Of a stretch of DNA of 37,700 nt, positions 1-10,731 are shown piece by piece. The translations under genes and the position numbers were made by a program. The notes below the pieces were generated by a model. The model did not search any database. It saw nothing but the letters and a program-made list of their open reading frames with translations, and had not been told where the DNA came from. The DNA lies in assembly GCA_028688475.1 (NCBI GenBank), contig JAQTYB010000013.1:1-37700 (forward strand), given 5' to 3'. How positions within the stretch are numbered: position 1 is the stretch's first letter; every line of letters starts with the position of its first letter. The DNA is from Elusimicrobiales bacterium (GTDB lineage Bacteria; Elusimicrobiota; Elusimicrobia; Elusimicrobiales; Elusimicrobiaceae).

Positions 1-783
1 GTGCTGGCCGCCATACATCTGGGCGGCGCGCCGTATCTGGCCTTCATCGCGCTGGTCATCGCGCTGGCGCTTTACGAATACGGGCTCATCCTCTGGACCG
101 GCGGACGCAAAGTTCAGCGGATTCCGCTGGTGGTTTTCGGATTGTTCATGGCGCTCATAGCGGTGCTGGAGCGCATCCCGCTCAACCAGCCGCAGGCGGA
201 CCACTTGCTGCCGCTGGCCATAAACGCCGTCATCCTCGGCGTGGTGCTGTGGGAGGTCTTTTCGCCGGGGCGCTCGCTTGAGCGGCTGGCGTTCACCTTT
301 TTCGGCGTGTTTTTCATACCGTGGTCGCTGGCGCATCTGGTGAACATCCGCGATATCCGCCCCAACGGCGAATACCTGACCTATATGCTTTTCATCACCG
401 TCTGGTGCGCGGACACCGCGGCCTATTTCGCCGGCAAAACGTGGGGGCGGCACAAGCTCGCCGAGGAAATCAGCCCGAAAAAAACCTGGGAAGGCGCGCT
501 GGCGGGATTCGTGTGCGCGATTGTCTTGTCGCTTGTGATACGCGGCCTGCTCATGCCGGATATGATGAGCGTTCCGCTGGCGCTGGCGCTCGGCGCGCTC
601 GCCGGAACAGTGGGACAGCTTTCCGATTTGGCGGAGTCCATCATAAAGCGCAGCGTCGGCGTGAAGGATTCGTCTTCGCTGCTGCCGGGCCACGGCGGCG
701 TGCTGGACCGGTTCGATTCCTATCTGCTGCTGGCTCCGGTTTATTACTACACCGCGCTGTTTGTGGGCATGTCCCTGAAATGA
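1..783 (+). CDS. cdsA: Phosphatidate cytidylyltransferase (CDP-diglyceride synthase), 5' end cut by window
   Basis: This integral membrane enzyme makes CDP-diacylglycerol from phosphatidate and CTP, the branch point of phospholipid synthesis. The 260 visible residues are rich in membrane helices. Near the C-terminus (about residues 212-240) is the family signature: 'SIIKRSVGVKDSS' followed by 'LPGHGGVLDRFDS', with the paired acidic residues that bind metal. The reading frame is open from base 1 with a GTG, but family members normally begin some 15-25 residues earlier with a basic N-terminus and a first helix, so the true start probably lies outside the window. The TGA stop overlaps the ATG of dxr (ATGA), which suggests translational coupling. 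Function is very secure; only the start is uncertain. Confidence 0.95.
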   Translation: MLAAIHLGGAPYLAFIALVIALALYEYGLILWTGGRKVQRIPLVVFGLFMALIAVLERIPLNQPQADHLLPLAINAVILGVVLWEVFSPGRSLERLAFTFFGVFFIPWSLAHLVNIRDIRPNGEYLTYMLFITVWCADTAAYFAGKTWGRHKLAEEISPKKTWEGALAGFVCAIVLSLVIRGLLMPDMMSVPLALALGALAGTVGQLSDLAESIIKRSVGVKDSSSLLPGHGGVLDRFDSYLLLAPVYYYTALFVGMSLK

Positions 784-1985
784 CGAAGAATATAACCGTC
801 CTGGGCTCGACGGGCTCCATCGGCCTGTCCGCGCTGGACGTAATCGAAAATCTGGACGGAGCTTACCGCGTTTTCGCGCTGTCGGCGCGTTCCAACTGGA
901 AAAAAATACTGGAACAGGCCCGCCGCCACCGTCCCAAATACGTCACCGTTTTCGACCCCGCCGCCGCGCAAAAACTTGAAGGCAATCTGCCGAGTGGCGT
1001 GAAACTGCTGCCGCCGGGCGTGGAAAGCCTCATGGAAATTTCGGCGCACCCGCAGGCGGATTTGATTGTGGACGGGCTTGTGGGCGGCATAGGCTTTGCG
1101 CCGCTTGTATCGGCTATAAAGGCCGGCAAAACCATCGCGCTGGCAAACAAAGAGCCGATGGTGATGGCGGGCGAAACGCTGATGAAGGAATGCGCCCGCT
1201 GGAACGCGCGGATAGTGCCGGTGGATTCGGAGCCTTCCGCCATTTTCCAGTGCCTTGAGTGCGAGGGCGGCGCCGCCGCCGGCGATATCGCCCGCGTTTT
1301 TCTGACCGCCTCCGGCGGCCCGTTTTTCAAGCGCAGAGGTTCGCTGTCCGGCGTGACGCCGCGCCAGGCGGTCTCGCATCCGCGCTGGAACATGGGCCCC
1401 AAAATCAGCGTGGATTCCGCGACGCTGATGAACAAAGGCTTCGAGGCTATCGAGATAGCGGCGCTGTTTTTGCTGCCGCTGGAAAAAATACATATAGTCA
1501 TTCATCCGCAGTCCGTAATCCACTCCGCCGTGGAATACAAGGACGGTTCGGTGCTGGCGCAGATGTCCCGGCCGGACATGCGGCTGCCGATTCAATACGC
1601 GATAACATACCCGGACAGAAAACCCTCGCCGGTGCGGCCGCTGGACCTTTTCAGCATCCGCAAGCTGGAGTTTTACGAACCGGACCTGCGCCGGTTCGAG
1701 TGCCTGTCGCTCGCACTGGAAAGCGCGCGGCGCGGCGGCGGCTGGCCCGCCGTGCTCAGCGCGGCGGATGAAATTGCTGTTGAACTGTTCCTGTCGGGTT
1801 TAATAGGATTTAACGATATACCCTCCCTCGTCAGGAAAACGTTGTCCGCGTACAACGGTTCCGGGCGGAGCATTTCCATCTCGGACGCGGTAGAGGTGGA
1901 CGAATGGGCGCGCAACAAGGCGCGCGAACTGGCGCGCACGGGCGGTTTCAGGCGCAAAACGGCGCCGAGGAAAATAAAATGCTGA
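780..1985 (+). CDS. dxr: 1-deoxy-D-xylulose 5-phosphate reductoisomerase
   Basis: This cytosolic enzyme carries out the first committed step of the MEP isoprenoid pathway, turning DXP into MEP with NADPH. The 401-residue product is of normal length. It opens with the nucleotide-binding loop 'GSTGSIG' (9-15). The metal and substrate site is complete: 'VPVDSEPSA' gives D149 and E151, and 'SATLMNKGFE' gives N217, K218 and E221. The 'HPQSVIHS' segment typical of the family follows. The frame stays open well upstream, but only the ATG at 780, overlapping the cdsA stop by 4 bases, starts the protein at the Rossmann fold. No clear Shine-Dalgarno precedes it, so coupling to cdsA is likely. Its 3' end overlaps rseP by 7 bases. 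Confidence 0.98.
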   Translation: MTKNITVLGSTGSIGLSALDVIENLDGAYRVFALSARSNWKKILEQARRHRPKYVTVFDPAAAQKLEGNLPSGVKLLPPGVESLMEISAHPQADLIVDGLVGGIGFAPLVSAIKAGKTIALANKEPMVMAGETLMKECARWNARIVPVDSEPSAIFQCLECEGGAAAGDIARVFLTASGGPFFKRRGSLSGVTPRQAVSHPRWNMGPKISVDSATLMNKGFEAIEIAALFLLPLEKIHIVIHPQSVIHSAVEYKDGSVLAQMSRPDMRLPIQYAITYPDRKPSPVRPLDLFSIRKLEFYEPDLRRFECLSLALESARRGGGWPAVLSAADEIAVELFLSGLIGFNDIPSLVRKTLSAYNGSGRSISISDAVEVDEWARNKARELARTGGFRRKTAPRKIKC

Positions 1986-3073
1986 ATTTCATATTTTACT
2001 GGGCGACCTCGATTGTCGCCGTGGCTTTGACCTTCGGACTGGTGATTATCATACACGAGTACGGCCATTTCCTGCTTTGCCGGCTGCTCAAAATCCGCGT
2101 GGAAACATTCGCTTTCGGCTTCGGGCCGGAAGTTTGGAGCCGCACCGTAAACGGCACCAAATACGTGGTCCGCTGGATACTGCTGGGCGGCTACGTCAAG
2201 CCCGCAGGGGAGGCGCTCGACGAGGCCAAGGGCGCGCCGGACGAATATTTCTCGAAACCCTGGTATGCGCGCATAGCCGTGCACCTCGCAGGGCCGGCGA
2301 TGAATTATGTGCTGGCGTTCGCGCTGTTTACCGGCGTCATATATTTCGGCGGCACGCCGGTTCCGTCCGCAGACCCTGTTATCGGCGAGCTTACGGAAAA
2401 CTACCCCGCCAGCCTCGCAGGATTAAAGGAAGGCGACAGGATTACGGCGGTGGACGGCGAAAAAATCGCCACCTGGACGCAGATGGCGCAGACTATCCAT
2501 TCCAAGCCCGCCATCCCCATCAAGCTAAGTTACGAGCGCGACTGCAAAACCGCCGACGCCACCCTCGTCCCCCGCACCGACAGCACGGGCAAATTCGGCC
2601 TCATCGGCATACTGCAGGGCGTGGTGTACAAAAATATCGGTGTGTTCAAATCCGTCGGTCTCGGCGCGTACCAGTGCTATTACTGGACCGAGTTCACCGT
2701 GGTCACGCTGGCCTCCAAAATCCACCAGCGCGAACGCCCTGACCTCGCGGGTCCCGTGGGCATAGTGCACATGGTAAGCAAGGCGGCGCATACCGGGTTC
2801 GCCAATTTCCTGTTTCTGGTCGCGCTCATCTCGGTGGCGGTGGGTTTTTTCAACCTGCTTCCCGTGCCGGTGCTTGACGGCGGGCAGTCGCTGCTTTTCC
2901 TGTGGGAAGGCATAAGCCGCCGCAAGCTGACCGAAAAAGTTTTTCAGGTGGCCAATTCAATCGGATTGGCGTTTCTGGTCTGCGTCATCGTATTCGCCAC
3001 TTACAGCGATATCCTGCGCATCGCCGCGGGCGCGAAGGCCAAAGCCGCAGCGGCGGACGTTCCTAAAAAATGA
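1979..3073 (+). CDS. rseP: RseP-family site-2 zinc metalloprotease
   Basis: This is an intramembrane protease of the inner membrane; relatives cleave anti-sigma factors or remnant signal peptides. The 364-residue product has the zinc motif 'HEYGH' in the first helix (H26, E27, H30), a PDZ domain at about 133-200 ('GLKEGDRITAVDGEKI'), and the third ligand in 'LLPVPVLDGGQ' (D300). There is one PDZ domain rather than the two of E. coli RseP, as in many other bacteria. The start at 1979 is preceded by GAGG at a good distance and overlaps the dxr stop by 7 bases. The cdsA-dxr-rseP-ispG order is a common bacterial arrangement. No anti-sigma factor gene is visible nearby, so the substrate is unknown. 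Confidence 0.95.
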   Translation: MLNFIFYWATSIVAVALTFGLVIIIHEYGHFLLCRLLKIRVETFAFGFGPEVWSRTVNGTKYVVRWILLGGYVKPAGEALDEAKGAPDEYFSKPWYARIAVHLAGPAMNYVLAFALFTGVIYFGGTPVPSADPVIGELTENYPASLAGLKEGDRITAVDGEKIATWTQMAQTIHSKPAIPIKLSYERDCKTADATLVPRTDSTGKFGLIGILQGVVYKNIGVFKSVGLGAYQCYYWTEFTVVTLASKIHQRERPDLAGPVGIVHMVSKAAHTGFANFLFLVALISVAVGFFNLLPVPVLDGGQSLLFLWEGISRRKLTEKVFQVANSIGLAFLVCVIVFATYSDILRIAAGAKAKAAAADVPKK

Positions 3074-4164
3074 GCTTTCCCATCCGTCGTCCAACGCGCC
3101 GCGTGCGGGCGGGCGGCGTCGCCATAGGCGGCGGCGCGCCGATTTCCGTGCAGGCGATGTGCAATACCGACACGCGCGATTTGAAAGCCACCATTGCGCA
3201 GGCAAACAGGCTTGAGGCGGCTGGCTGCGAGATAGTCCGCGTCGCGGTGCCGGACATGGAAGCCGCGCTCAACCTCCGCAAAATAAAAAACGCCACCACG
3301 ATGGCGCTGGTGGCCGACATTCATTTCGACCACCGCCTCGCGTTGGAAGCCGTGCGTCAGGGCGCGGATAAAATCCGCATCAATCCCGGCAATATCGGCG
3401 GCAAGGCTAAAGTGCGCGAAGTGGCCAAAGCCTGCGCCGCCAACGGCATCCCTATAAGAATCGGCGTGAATTCCGGTTCGCTTGCCGCGCTCAAAAAGAT
3501 TGAAGGCAAGCCGGGCTGGACGTTTACGCGCTGGACGGAGTGCATGGTCTCTGAGGCCTTGAAGGAAGTTGCCGCTTTGGAGGAATTCGGATTTAAGAAC
3601 ATAGTGGTTTCGCTCAAAGCCGACGACGCGGAACGCACCGTTCTGGCAAACCGGCTGTTCGCCTCCAGAACAAATATCCCGCTGCATATCGGCGTTACCG
3701 AGGCGGGTTCGCTGGTGCCGGGCGTGGTGAAGTCTTCAATCGCGTTAGGCGCTTTGCTGCGCGCGGGGATAGGCGATACGGTGCGCGTGTCGCTCACCGA
3801 GCCGCCGGAGTTGCAGGTGCGCTGCGCGTTCGAGATATTAAAAGCGCTCGGCCTGCGCGCCTACGGGCCCGACATCATCTCCTGCCCGACCTGCGGGCGC
3901 TGTTGCGTGGACGTTCATGGCACGGTGCGCGACCTTGAAAAGCTGATTTATTCCGACCGCCGCCTGCTCAAAAAAGCGGAGGGACTTAAAATCGCCGTCA
4001 TGGGCTGCGCCGTCAACGGCCCCGGCGAAGCGCGCGAGGCGGACTTCGGCATCGCGGGCGGACAGGGCGAAGGCGTCTGGATAGAAAAGGGCAAAATTTT
4101 GCATAAAATCCCACAGAATAAATGGGTCGGCGCGATAATCGCGCGCATTGAAAAAGGAAGATAA
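3070..4164 (+). CDS. ispG: 4-hydroxy-3-methylbut-2-en-1-yl diphosphate synthase (GcpE)
   Basis: This iron-sulfur enzyme performs the penultimate MEP-pathway step, converting MEcPP to HMBPP. At 364 residues it is the short bacterial form: an N-terminal TIM barrel ('VADIHFDHRLALEAV', 'KIRINPGNIGG') and a C-terminal cluster domain. The cluster ligands are visible: C272 and C275 in 'SCPTCGRCC', C313 in 'MGCAVNGPGEA', and E320 as the likely fourth ligand. Two further adjacent cysteines (C278, C279) follow the CxxC, where many homologs have non-cysteine residues; whether they matter is unknown. The start overlaps the rseP stop as ATGA. With dxr two genes upstream, this forms an isoprenoid pair within the operon. 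Confidence 0.98.
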   Translation: MSFPIRRPTRRVRAGGVAIGGGAPISVQAMCNTDTRDLKATIAQANRLEAAGCEIVRVAVPDMEAALNLRKIKNATTMALVADIHFDHRLALEAVRQGADKIRINPGNIGGKAKVREVAKACAANGIPIRIGVNSGSLAALKKIEGKPGWTFTRWTECMVSEALKEVAALEEFGFKNIVVSLKADDAERTVLANRLFASRTNIPLHIGVTEAGSLVPGVVKSSIALGALLRAGIGDTVRVSLTEPPELQVRCAFEILKALGLRAYGPDIISCPTCGRCCVDVHGTVRDLEKLIYSDRRLLKKAEGLKIAVMGCAVNGPGEAREADFGIAGGQGEGVWIEKGKILHKIPQNKWVGAIIARIEKGR

Positions 4165-4166
4165 TC

Positions 4167-5927
4167 ATGAAACTCAGCCAATATTTCGTTCCCACTCTGC
4201 GCGAGGCGCCGCAGGACGCCGACGCCGTTTCCGCGAAACTGATGCTGCGGGCCGGTCTAATCCGCAAGCTCGGCAGCGGCACTTATGAATGGCTGCCGCT
4301 GGGGTTTCGCGTGCTCAAAAAAGTGGAGCAGATTGTCCGCGAGGAGATGAACCGCGTCGGCGGGCAGGAAGTCTGGCTGCCGGTCATACAGCCCAAGGAA
4401 CTCTGGTGCGAAACCGGGCGCTGGGGAGTTTACGGAAAGGAACTGCTGCGCATAACCGACCGCAAGGACGCGGAATACTGCTTCGCCCCCACCGCCGAGG
4501 AAGTCATCACCAATATGGTGCGCCGGGACGTGCGCAGCTACCGGCAATTGCCGCTGCTGCTTTACCAGTTCGGCCTCAAATTCCGCGACGAAATCAGGCC
4601 GCGATTCGGCGTAATGCGCGCGCGCGAGTTTTACATGAAGGACGCCTACTCGTTCCACGCCACCGAGGCGGACGCAAACCTCTGGTACAAAAAACTCTAC
4701 GGCGCGTATGACAATATCTGCCGGCGCTGCGGCTTCAAATACGCCGTCGTCGAAGCGGAGGCGGGCCCCATCGGCGGCAACTTCTCGCACGAATTCATGG
4801 TGCTGGCGGAGACCGGCGAAAACGAAATCGCCTCCTGCGTCTGCGGCTACTCCGCCAACGTGGAAAAGGCCGAAGTCGCCAAAGACGAGTTTCCTCCGGC
4901 GGACCAGTCGCAATTCGAACCGTTGAAAGAAATTCCCACCCCCGGCATTTACACCGTGGAAGACGTGGCCAAATCGCTCAATCTGCCGGAAAATCGCTTC
5001 ATCAAAACGCTGTTTTACACGGCGGACGGCGAACCGGTGCTGGCCCTCATGCGCGGCGACCATCAGCTCAACGAAAACAAGCTGCGCCGCGCGCTCGGCT
5101 GCGCAAATCTCGAAAAAGCCTCCGAGGAGGTTTACACCGCAATAGCCAGCTGCAACGTCGGCTTCGCGGGCCCCGTCGGGCTGCGCGAAAAATTCCAGTC
5201 AAAACCCGGCGCGAAACCGCTTAAGACCGTGGTGGCAGACCACGCCGTCGCCGGAATCATCAACGGCGTGACCGGCGCGAACAAGACGGATGCCCACCTG
5301 ATAAACGTCAACATCGGGCGCGACTACGCGCCGAACGCTTTCGCCGATTTGCGCGCCGCCGCGAAAGGCGACAATTGCCCGGTCTGCAAAAAACCGCTCG
5401 AATTCTCGCGCGGCATAGAGGTGGGGCATACTTTCAAGCTCGGCACCAAATATTCCGCCGCGATGAAGGCCGAATTCCTCGACGAAGAGCAGAAAGCGCA
5501 AACGATGATTATGGGCTGCTACGGAATAGGAGTATCGCGCATAGTGGCGGCGGTCATAGAACAGAACAACGACGCCAACGGCATTCTCTGGCCCGCGCCC
5601 ATCGCGCCGTTCGAGTTCAGCCTGATATCCATAGAAGGCGAGGATTCAACCGTGCATGACGCCGCGTCGAAAATATACCGCCAGATACAAGCCGCCGGCA
5701 TGGAAGCGCTCTGGGACGACCGCAACGAACGCCCCGGCGTGAAATTCAAGGACGCCGACCTGATGGGAATGCCCTACCGCGTAGTCGTAAGCGCAAAAAC
5801 GCTGGCCGACGGCGAGTGCGAATTCAAGCTCCGCGCCGACAAAGGCCGCGGCGAGCGCTGGAAACTGGCCGAAATTCAGGAAAAACTAGCCCGGAAATCG
5901 CAGTTGGTTGCGAGAACCGAGACGTAA
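4167..5927 (+). CDS. proS: Prolyl-tRNA synthetase, bacterial type with editing domain
   Basis: This class II aminoacyl-tRNA synthetase charges tRNA-Pro in the cytosol. The 586-residue product has motif 2 at about 140-160 ('FRDEIRPRFGVMRAREF'), a YbaK-like insertion domain at about 240-400 that clears mischarged alanine, motif 3 at about 451-465 ('CYGIGVSRIVAAVIE'), and a C-terminal anticodon-binding domain. It starts 2 bases after the ispG stop, with AAGGAAG as ribosome-binding site. The last 13 residues (574-586) and the stop codon lie inside the left arm of a 170-bp inverted repeat. The tail therefore looks acquired from, or overlapped by, that element rather than family-conserved. This is the last gene of the + strand run. 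Confidence 0.98.
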   Translation: MKLSQYFVPTLREAPQDADAVSAKLMLRAGLIRKLGSGTYEWLPLGFRVLKKVEQIVREEMNRVGGQEVWLPVIQPKELWCETGRWGVYGKELLRITDRKDAEYCFAPTAEEVITNMVRRDVRSYRQLPLLLYQFGLKFRDEIRPRFGVMRAREFYMKDAYSFHATEADANLWYKKLYGAYDNICRRCGFKYAVVEAEAGPIGGNFSHEFMVLAETGENEIASCVCGYSANVEKAEVAKDEFPPADQSQFEPLKEIPTPGIYTVEDVAKSLNLPENRFIKTLFYTADGEPVLALMRGDHQLNENKLRRALGCANLEKASEEVYTAIASCNVGFAGPVGLREKFQSKPGAKPLKTVVADHAVAGIINGVTGANKTDAHLINVNIGRDYAPNAFADLRAAAKGDNCPVCKKPLEFSRGIEVGHTFKLGTKYSAAMKAEFLDEEQKAQTMIMGCYGIGVSRIVAAVIEQNNDANGILWPAPIAPFEFSLISIEGEDSTVHDAASKIYRQIQAAGMEALWDDRNERPGVKFKDADLMGMPYRVVVSAKTLADGECEFKLRADKGRGERWKLAEIQEKLARKSQLVARTET

Positions 5928-6055
5928 AAGAGCGAAATGGATTCGGCTCAAAAAAATGCGAGCAGGCTCGTTGCCTGTGAGCAGTTTTTTTTGAGTCGGA
6001 GCCATGAAGCTATTTTACGTCGAATTCCGCAATCCAACTGCGATTTCCGGGCTAG
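5886..6055. repeat. 170-bp near-perfect inverted repeat overlapping the proS 3' end
   Basis: The left arm (5886 to about 5967) and the reverse complement of the right arm (about 5973-6055) align along almost their whole length. The outer 22 bases (5886-5907 against 6034-6055) match exactly, starting at CTAG. Further in, ACGTAAAA, ATGG and CTCAAAAAAA blocks also match, with scattered mismatches and small indels between them. The centre is a 5-base loop (5968-5972). Similarity stops at the CTAG on both outer sides. The left arm encodes the last 13 residues of proS and its stop codon. The two strand runs of the window converge here. Confidence 0.9.
5946..5997. terminator. Bidirectional intrinsic terminator between convergent runs
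   Basis: The core stem GCAGGC (5962-5967) / GCCTGT (5973-5978) closes a 5-base loop and extends outward through a short mismatch. It is flanked by seven As on the left (5950-5956) and eight Ts on the right (5985-5992), which can pair with each other. On either strand the hairpin is followed by a U tract, so it can stop transcription coming from proS and from holA. It forms the centre of the larger 170-bp inverted repeat. Confidence 0.8.
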
Positions 6056-6106
6056 CCGCCCTCAAAACGCCGTCCGCGGTTGACGGAGATTTATCCCTGA
6101 TTGTGA

Positions 6107-6300
6107 AATAGACTTGTCCCCGAATAAGGTTATGAGGCAAAAAGACAGGATTTTGGCTTGCAGCGAAGCGGGCTGAGGCGAGCACACTCCGGCGGGGTGT
6201 GGCCGCGAGACGCCGGAGGCTCGCGGCACGCCAGAGGCAGTAAGCCGAAGCCCGCGAAACTGCAAGCCAAAAACCGTGATTTTTGCCCATAAAATTATTT
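6107..6300. repeat. MITE-like dispersed repeat, copy 1 (right end truncated)
   Basis: This stretch shares its first 50 bases exactly with 10561-10610 and stays closely similar to the end (CCGTGATTTTTGCCCATAAA and beyond). Relative to the other copy it carries 39 additional bases (about 6202-6240) that hold their own hairpin (CCGCGAG/CTCGCGG). It lacks the terminal GGGGACAAGTCTA of copy 2, so its right end is lost. It has no reading frame of its own. Its right edge is 10 bases from the stop codon of holA, and it fills most of the 383-base gap between proS and holA. The short stretch 6056-6106 before it holds only a small hairpin (CCGTC/GACGG, 6071-6087). Confidence 0.85.
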
Positions 6301-6310
6301 GCTTTCAGCA

Positions 6311-7369
6311 TCAGAGCCTGGTGCCGGTTCCCGTGAGCGCCAGCACGGCGGATTTGAGGTGGATGGCGGCGTCGCCGGAGGAGGTTTTTATGGCGGCGTC
6401 GGCTTCGAGGATTTTGCGCAGCGCGTTCAGCAGCGCGCGCTCGTCGGGATACAGGCGGCTTTCGTTTTCGAGGCGTCTGACATAGAAGGGGCTTACCCCC
6501 ATCTCCGCGGCAATCTGGCTTTGCGCCATGCCGGCGTTAATCATGCGCCGCGCTTTTATCAGCCGTCCGGCGTATTTGGACACCATCGCCAGCAGCGCCG
6601 CCGGCTCCCCGCCTTCAGCCAGCAATTTGCCGACTATGCGCACCGCCATAGGCCCGTTTCTCGACGACAGCGCGTCGGAGAGGGCGAAGGGATTCAAATC
6701 GCGCTCGAACCCCATCGAGTCCAACACTTCGGCGGCGGTAACCTCGCGCGATTTCGAGCCGGACTTCCAGGCCGCCAATTTCAAAATCTCGTTTTCCAGC
6801 ACCTGCAAATCGGTGCCGGCGCATTCCGTCATGGCGCGCGCCGCGTCGAAAGGAACGGACAATCCCTGTTTCATGGCGAAATCCGCAATCCACATATGGG
6901 CGGACTGCTCGGTGGGGAAAGAAAACTCGCAGGCCGTTCCGGCGGCGGACGCGGCTTTGGAAAGCGCCAGCAGTCCCGCGCGGCCTTTGCGCATGACGGA
7001 TTCGGACACGCCTTCCGCAATCAGCACGAGGCAGGTGGTGTCGGCGGGATTTTGCAGATACTCCGCCAGCGCCTCGCACCCGTCGGAATTGAGCGCGTCG
7101 GCGCGGCGCACCACCACCAGCCTGCGCTCGGCGAAAACCGGCGCGGCGCAGGCCGCCTGCACTATGGCGCTGGCGCCGTCGCGGTCGCCGTAGAAAACGT
7201 CCCGGTTGAAATCGCCGGGGTTTACGGCTTCGGTTATTTTTTTGAGAGCCTCGCCGCGCTCGTGCGCGTTTTCGCCGGAAAGCCAGTAGACGGGCGCAAG
7301 CTCGCCGCGAGAAAGCGCTTCGTAAAACCCGCGGCTGTCCGTCCGGCTTTTCCTGGCGGGATAAGCCAT
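6311..7369 (-). CDS. holA: DNA polymerase III delta subunit (clamp-loader wrench)
   Basis: This clamp-loader subunit opens the beta sliding clamp during replication. The 352-residue product has the family's N-terminal pattern: 'PVYWLSGENAHERGEAL' near residue 26, a conserved 'FAERRLVVVRRAD' strand-helix at about 80-92, and a C-terminal helical collar domain ('KYAGRLIKARRMI', then 'AEMGVSPFYVRRLENESR'). Its ATG follows the lptE stop directly with no spacer (TAAATG), a tight coupling. leuS-lptE-holA is the same order as in E. coli, which supports the assignment of all three. This is the last gene of the - strand run; transcription should end in the terminator near 5970, after passing through the MITE copy. 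Confidence 0.93.
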   Translation of the reverse strand: MAYPARKSRTDSRGFYEALSRGELAPVYWLSGENAHERGEALKKITEAVNPGDFNRDVFYGDRDGASAIVQAACAAPVFAERRLVVVRRADALNSDGCEALAEYLQNPADTTCLVLIAEGVSESVMRKGRAGLLALSKAASAAGTACEFSFPTEQSAHMWIADFAMKQGLSVPFDAARAMTECAGTDLQVLENEILKLAAWKSGSKSREVTAAEVLDSMGFERDLNPFALSDALSSRNGPMAVRIVGKLLAEGGEPAALLAMVSKYAGRLIKARRMINAGMAQSQIAAEMGVSPFYVRRLENESRLYPDERALLNALRKILEADAAIKTSSGDAAIHLKSAVLALTGTGTRL

Positions 7370-7984
7370 TTAGTAAGCCGCCGTGGAAATCTGGACCGCC
7401 GCCGTCGGCGTGGAGGACTGCGGTCCGCCGGGGATTGACCTGGAGGATGCGCTTGATGCCGCGCCGAAACCCGACACCGTGCGCATCACGACATCCTGAG
7501 AGACGCGCTCCCATATAGACTGCTGCGCCTGCAGCTCGGTCGAGCCGCCGGGAAGCGACGGGTCTGAGTAAATCTGCACGCCCTGCATGGCCGGCTCGTC
7601 CCAGAGGATGGAATTGGTTTTCTTGTCAAGAAAACGCACATGGAAAAGTATAAGCAGCTTGTAGGCGGTGGGCACCTGCGCGGCGTCATACTGTATGGGG
7701 GTAAGGATATAGCGCCAGATTTCGCCGGTGACAACGCCGTCGGCCTCGTTTTCCGAAACCACGGGGTAAGTGCCGTCAAGCTGGAACTGCTGAACCACTT
7801 GCAGATTGAACTTGTCCTCCAGCCCGAACTGCTGGGTTTTGTTCACGAACGGCCTGACCGCCAGCTTATGCACATGCTGCGGCAGAATCTGCGGATACGG
7901 GCGGTAAATCATATCCGGCGAGTTTGCGCAGGCCGTCATAAAGGCGGCGATTGCCGCTACAAGCAATGCAATTTTCAGTTTCAT
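7370..7984 (-). CDS. lptE: LptE-like LPS-assembly lipoprotein
   Basis: The 204-residue product has a lipoprotein signal peptide: basic MKLK, a hydrophobic stretch, and lipobox 'FMTAC' with the modified cysteine near residue 18. The next part ('LAVRPFVNKTQQFGLEDKF', then 'GVVTGEIWRY') has the beta-rich look of LptE proteins, which sit as a plug in the LptD outer-membrane LPS translocon. Identity rests largely on context, because leuS-lptE-holA is a conserved trio, plus weak sequence resemblance. I chose the ATG at 7984, preceded by GGGGGAG. An ATG at 8002 that overlaps the leuS stop (ATGA) would add six residues. The Ser/Thr/Pro-rich C-terminal tail (about 170-204) is low in complexity. If correct, the cell has an outer membrane with LPS. 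Confidence 0.8.
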   Translation of the reverse strand: MKLKIALLVAAIAAFMTACANSPDMIYRPYPQILPQHVHKLAVRPFVNKTQQFGLEDKFNLQVVQQFQLDGTYPVVSENEADGVVTGEIWRYILTPIQYDAAQVPTAYKLLILFHVRFLDKKTNSILWDEPAMQGVQIYSDPSLPGGSTELQAQQSIWERVSQDVVMRTVSGFGAASSASSRSIPGGPQSSTPTAAVQISTAAY

Positions 7985-7998
7985 CTCTCCCCCTGAAC

Positions 7999-10542
<2,544 letters not shown>

Positions 10543-10560
10543 AGCGGGCACTCCTGAATA

Positions 10561-10730
10561 AATAGACTTGTCCCCGAATAAGGTTATGAGGCAAAAAGAC
10601 AGGATTTTGGTTTGCAGCGCAGCAGGCTGAGGCGAGCACACTCCGACGGGGTGTGTAAGCCGAAGACTGCGAAGCTGCAAGCCAAAAGCCGTGATTTTTG
10701 CCCATAAAATTATTTGGGGACAAGTCTAAT
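10561..10730. repeat. MITE-like dispersed repeat, copy 2 (intact ends)
   Basis: This copy has terminal inverted repeats of 19 bases, 10563-10581 against 10710-10728, with 18 matches; the outer part reads GACTTGTCCCC / GGGGACAAGTC with TA on each outer side. Inner segments are also complementary (GGTTATGAGGCAAAAAG with TTTTTGCCCATAAAA, and GCAGC with GCTGC next to the shared TTTGG/CCAAA), so the whole element can fold into one long imperfect hairpin. It has no coding capacity. It sits 3 bases beyond the stop of the secreted-protein gene and 18 bases before the leuS start, just outside the leuS ribosome-binding site. Confidence 0.88.
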
Positions 10731-10731
10731 G

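Noticed and set aside
321..779. A 153-codon upstream extension of the dxr frame
   Set aside because: It is cdsA read in another frame; the Rossmann loop at the DXR N-terminus fixes the start at 780.
6056..6310. Small open frames in the proS-holA gap
   Set aside because: They run through the repeat copy and its hairpins, have no ribosome-binding sites, and the similar frames in the second copy differ by indels.
10543..10680. A 46-codon upstream extension of leuS
   Set aside because: It reads through the MITE repeat, lacks similarity to LeuRS N-termini, and the ATG at 10542 has its own AGGAG.
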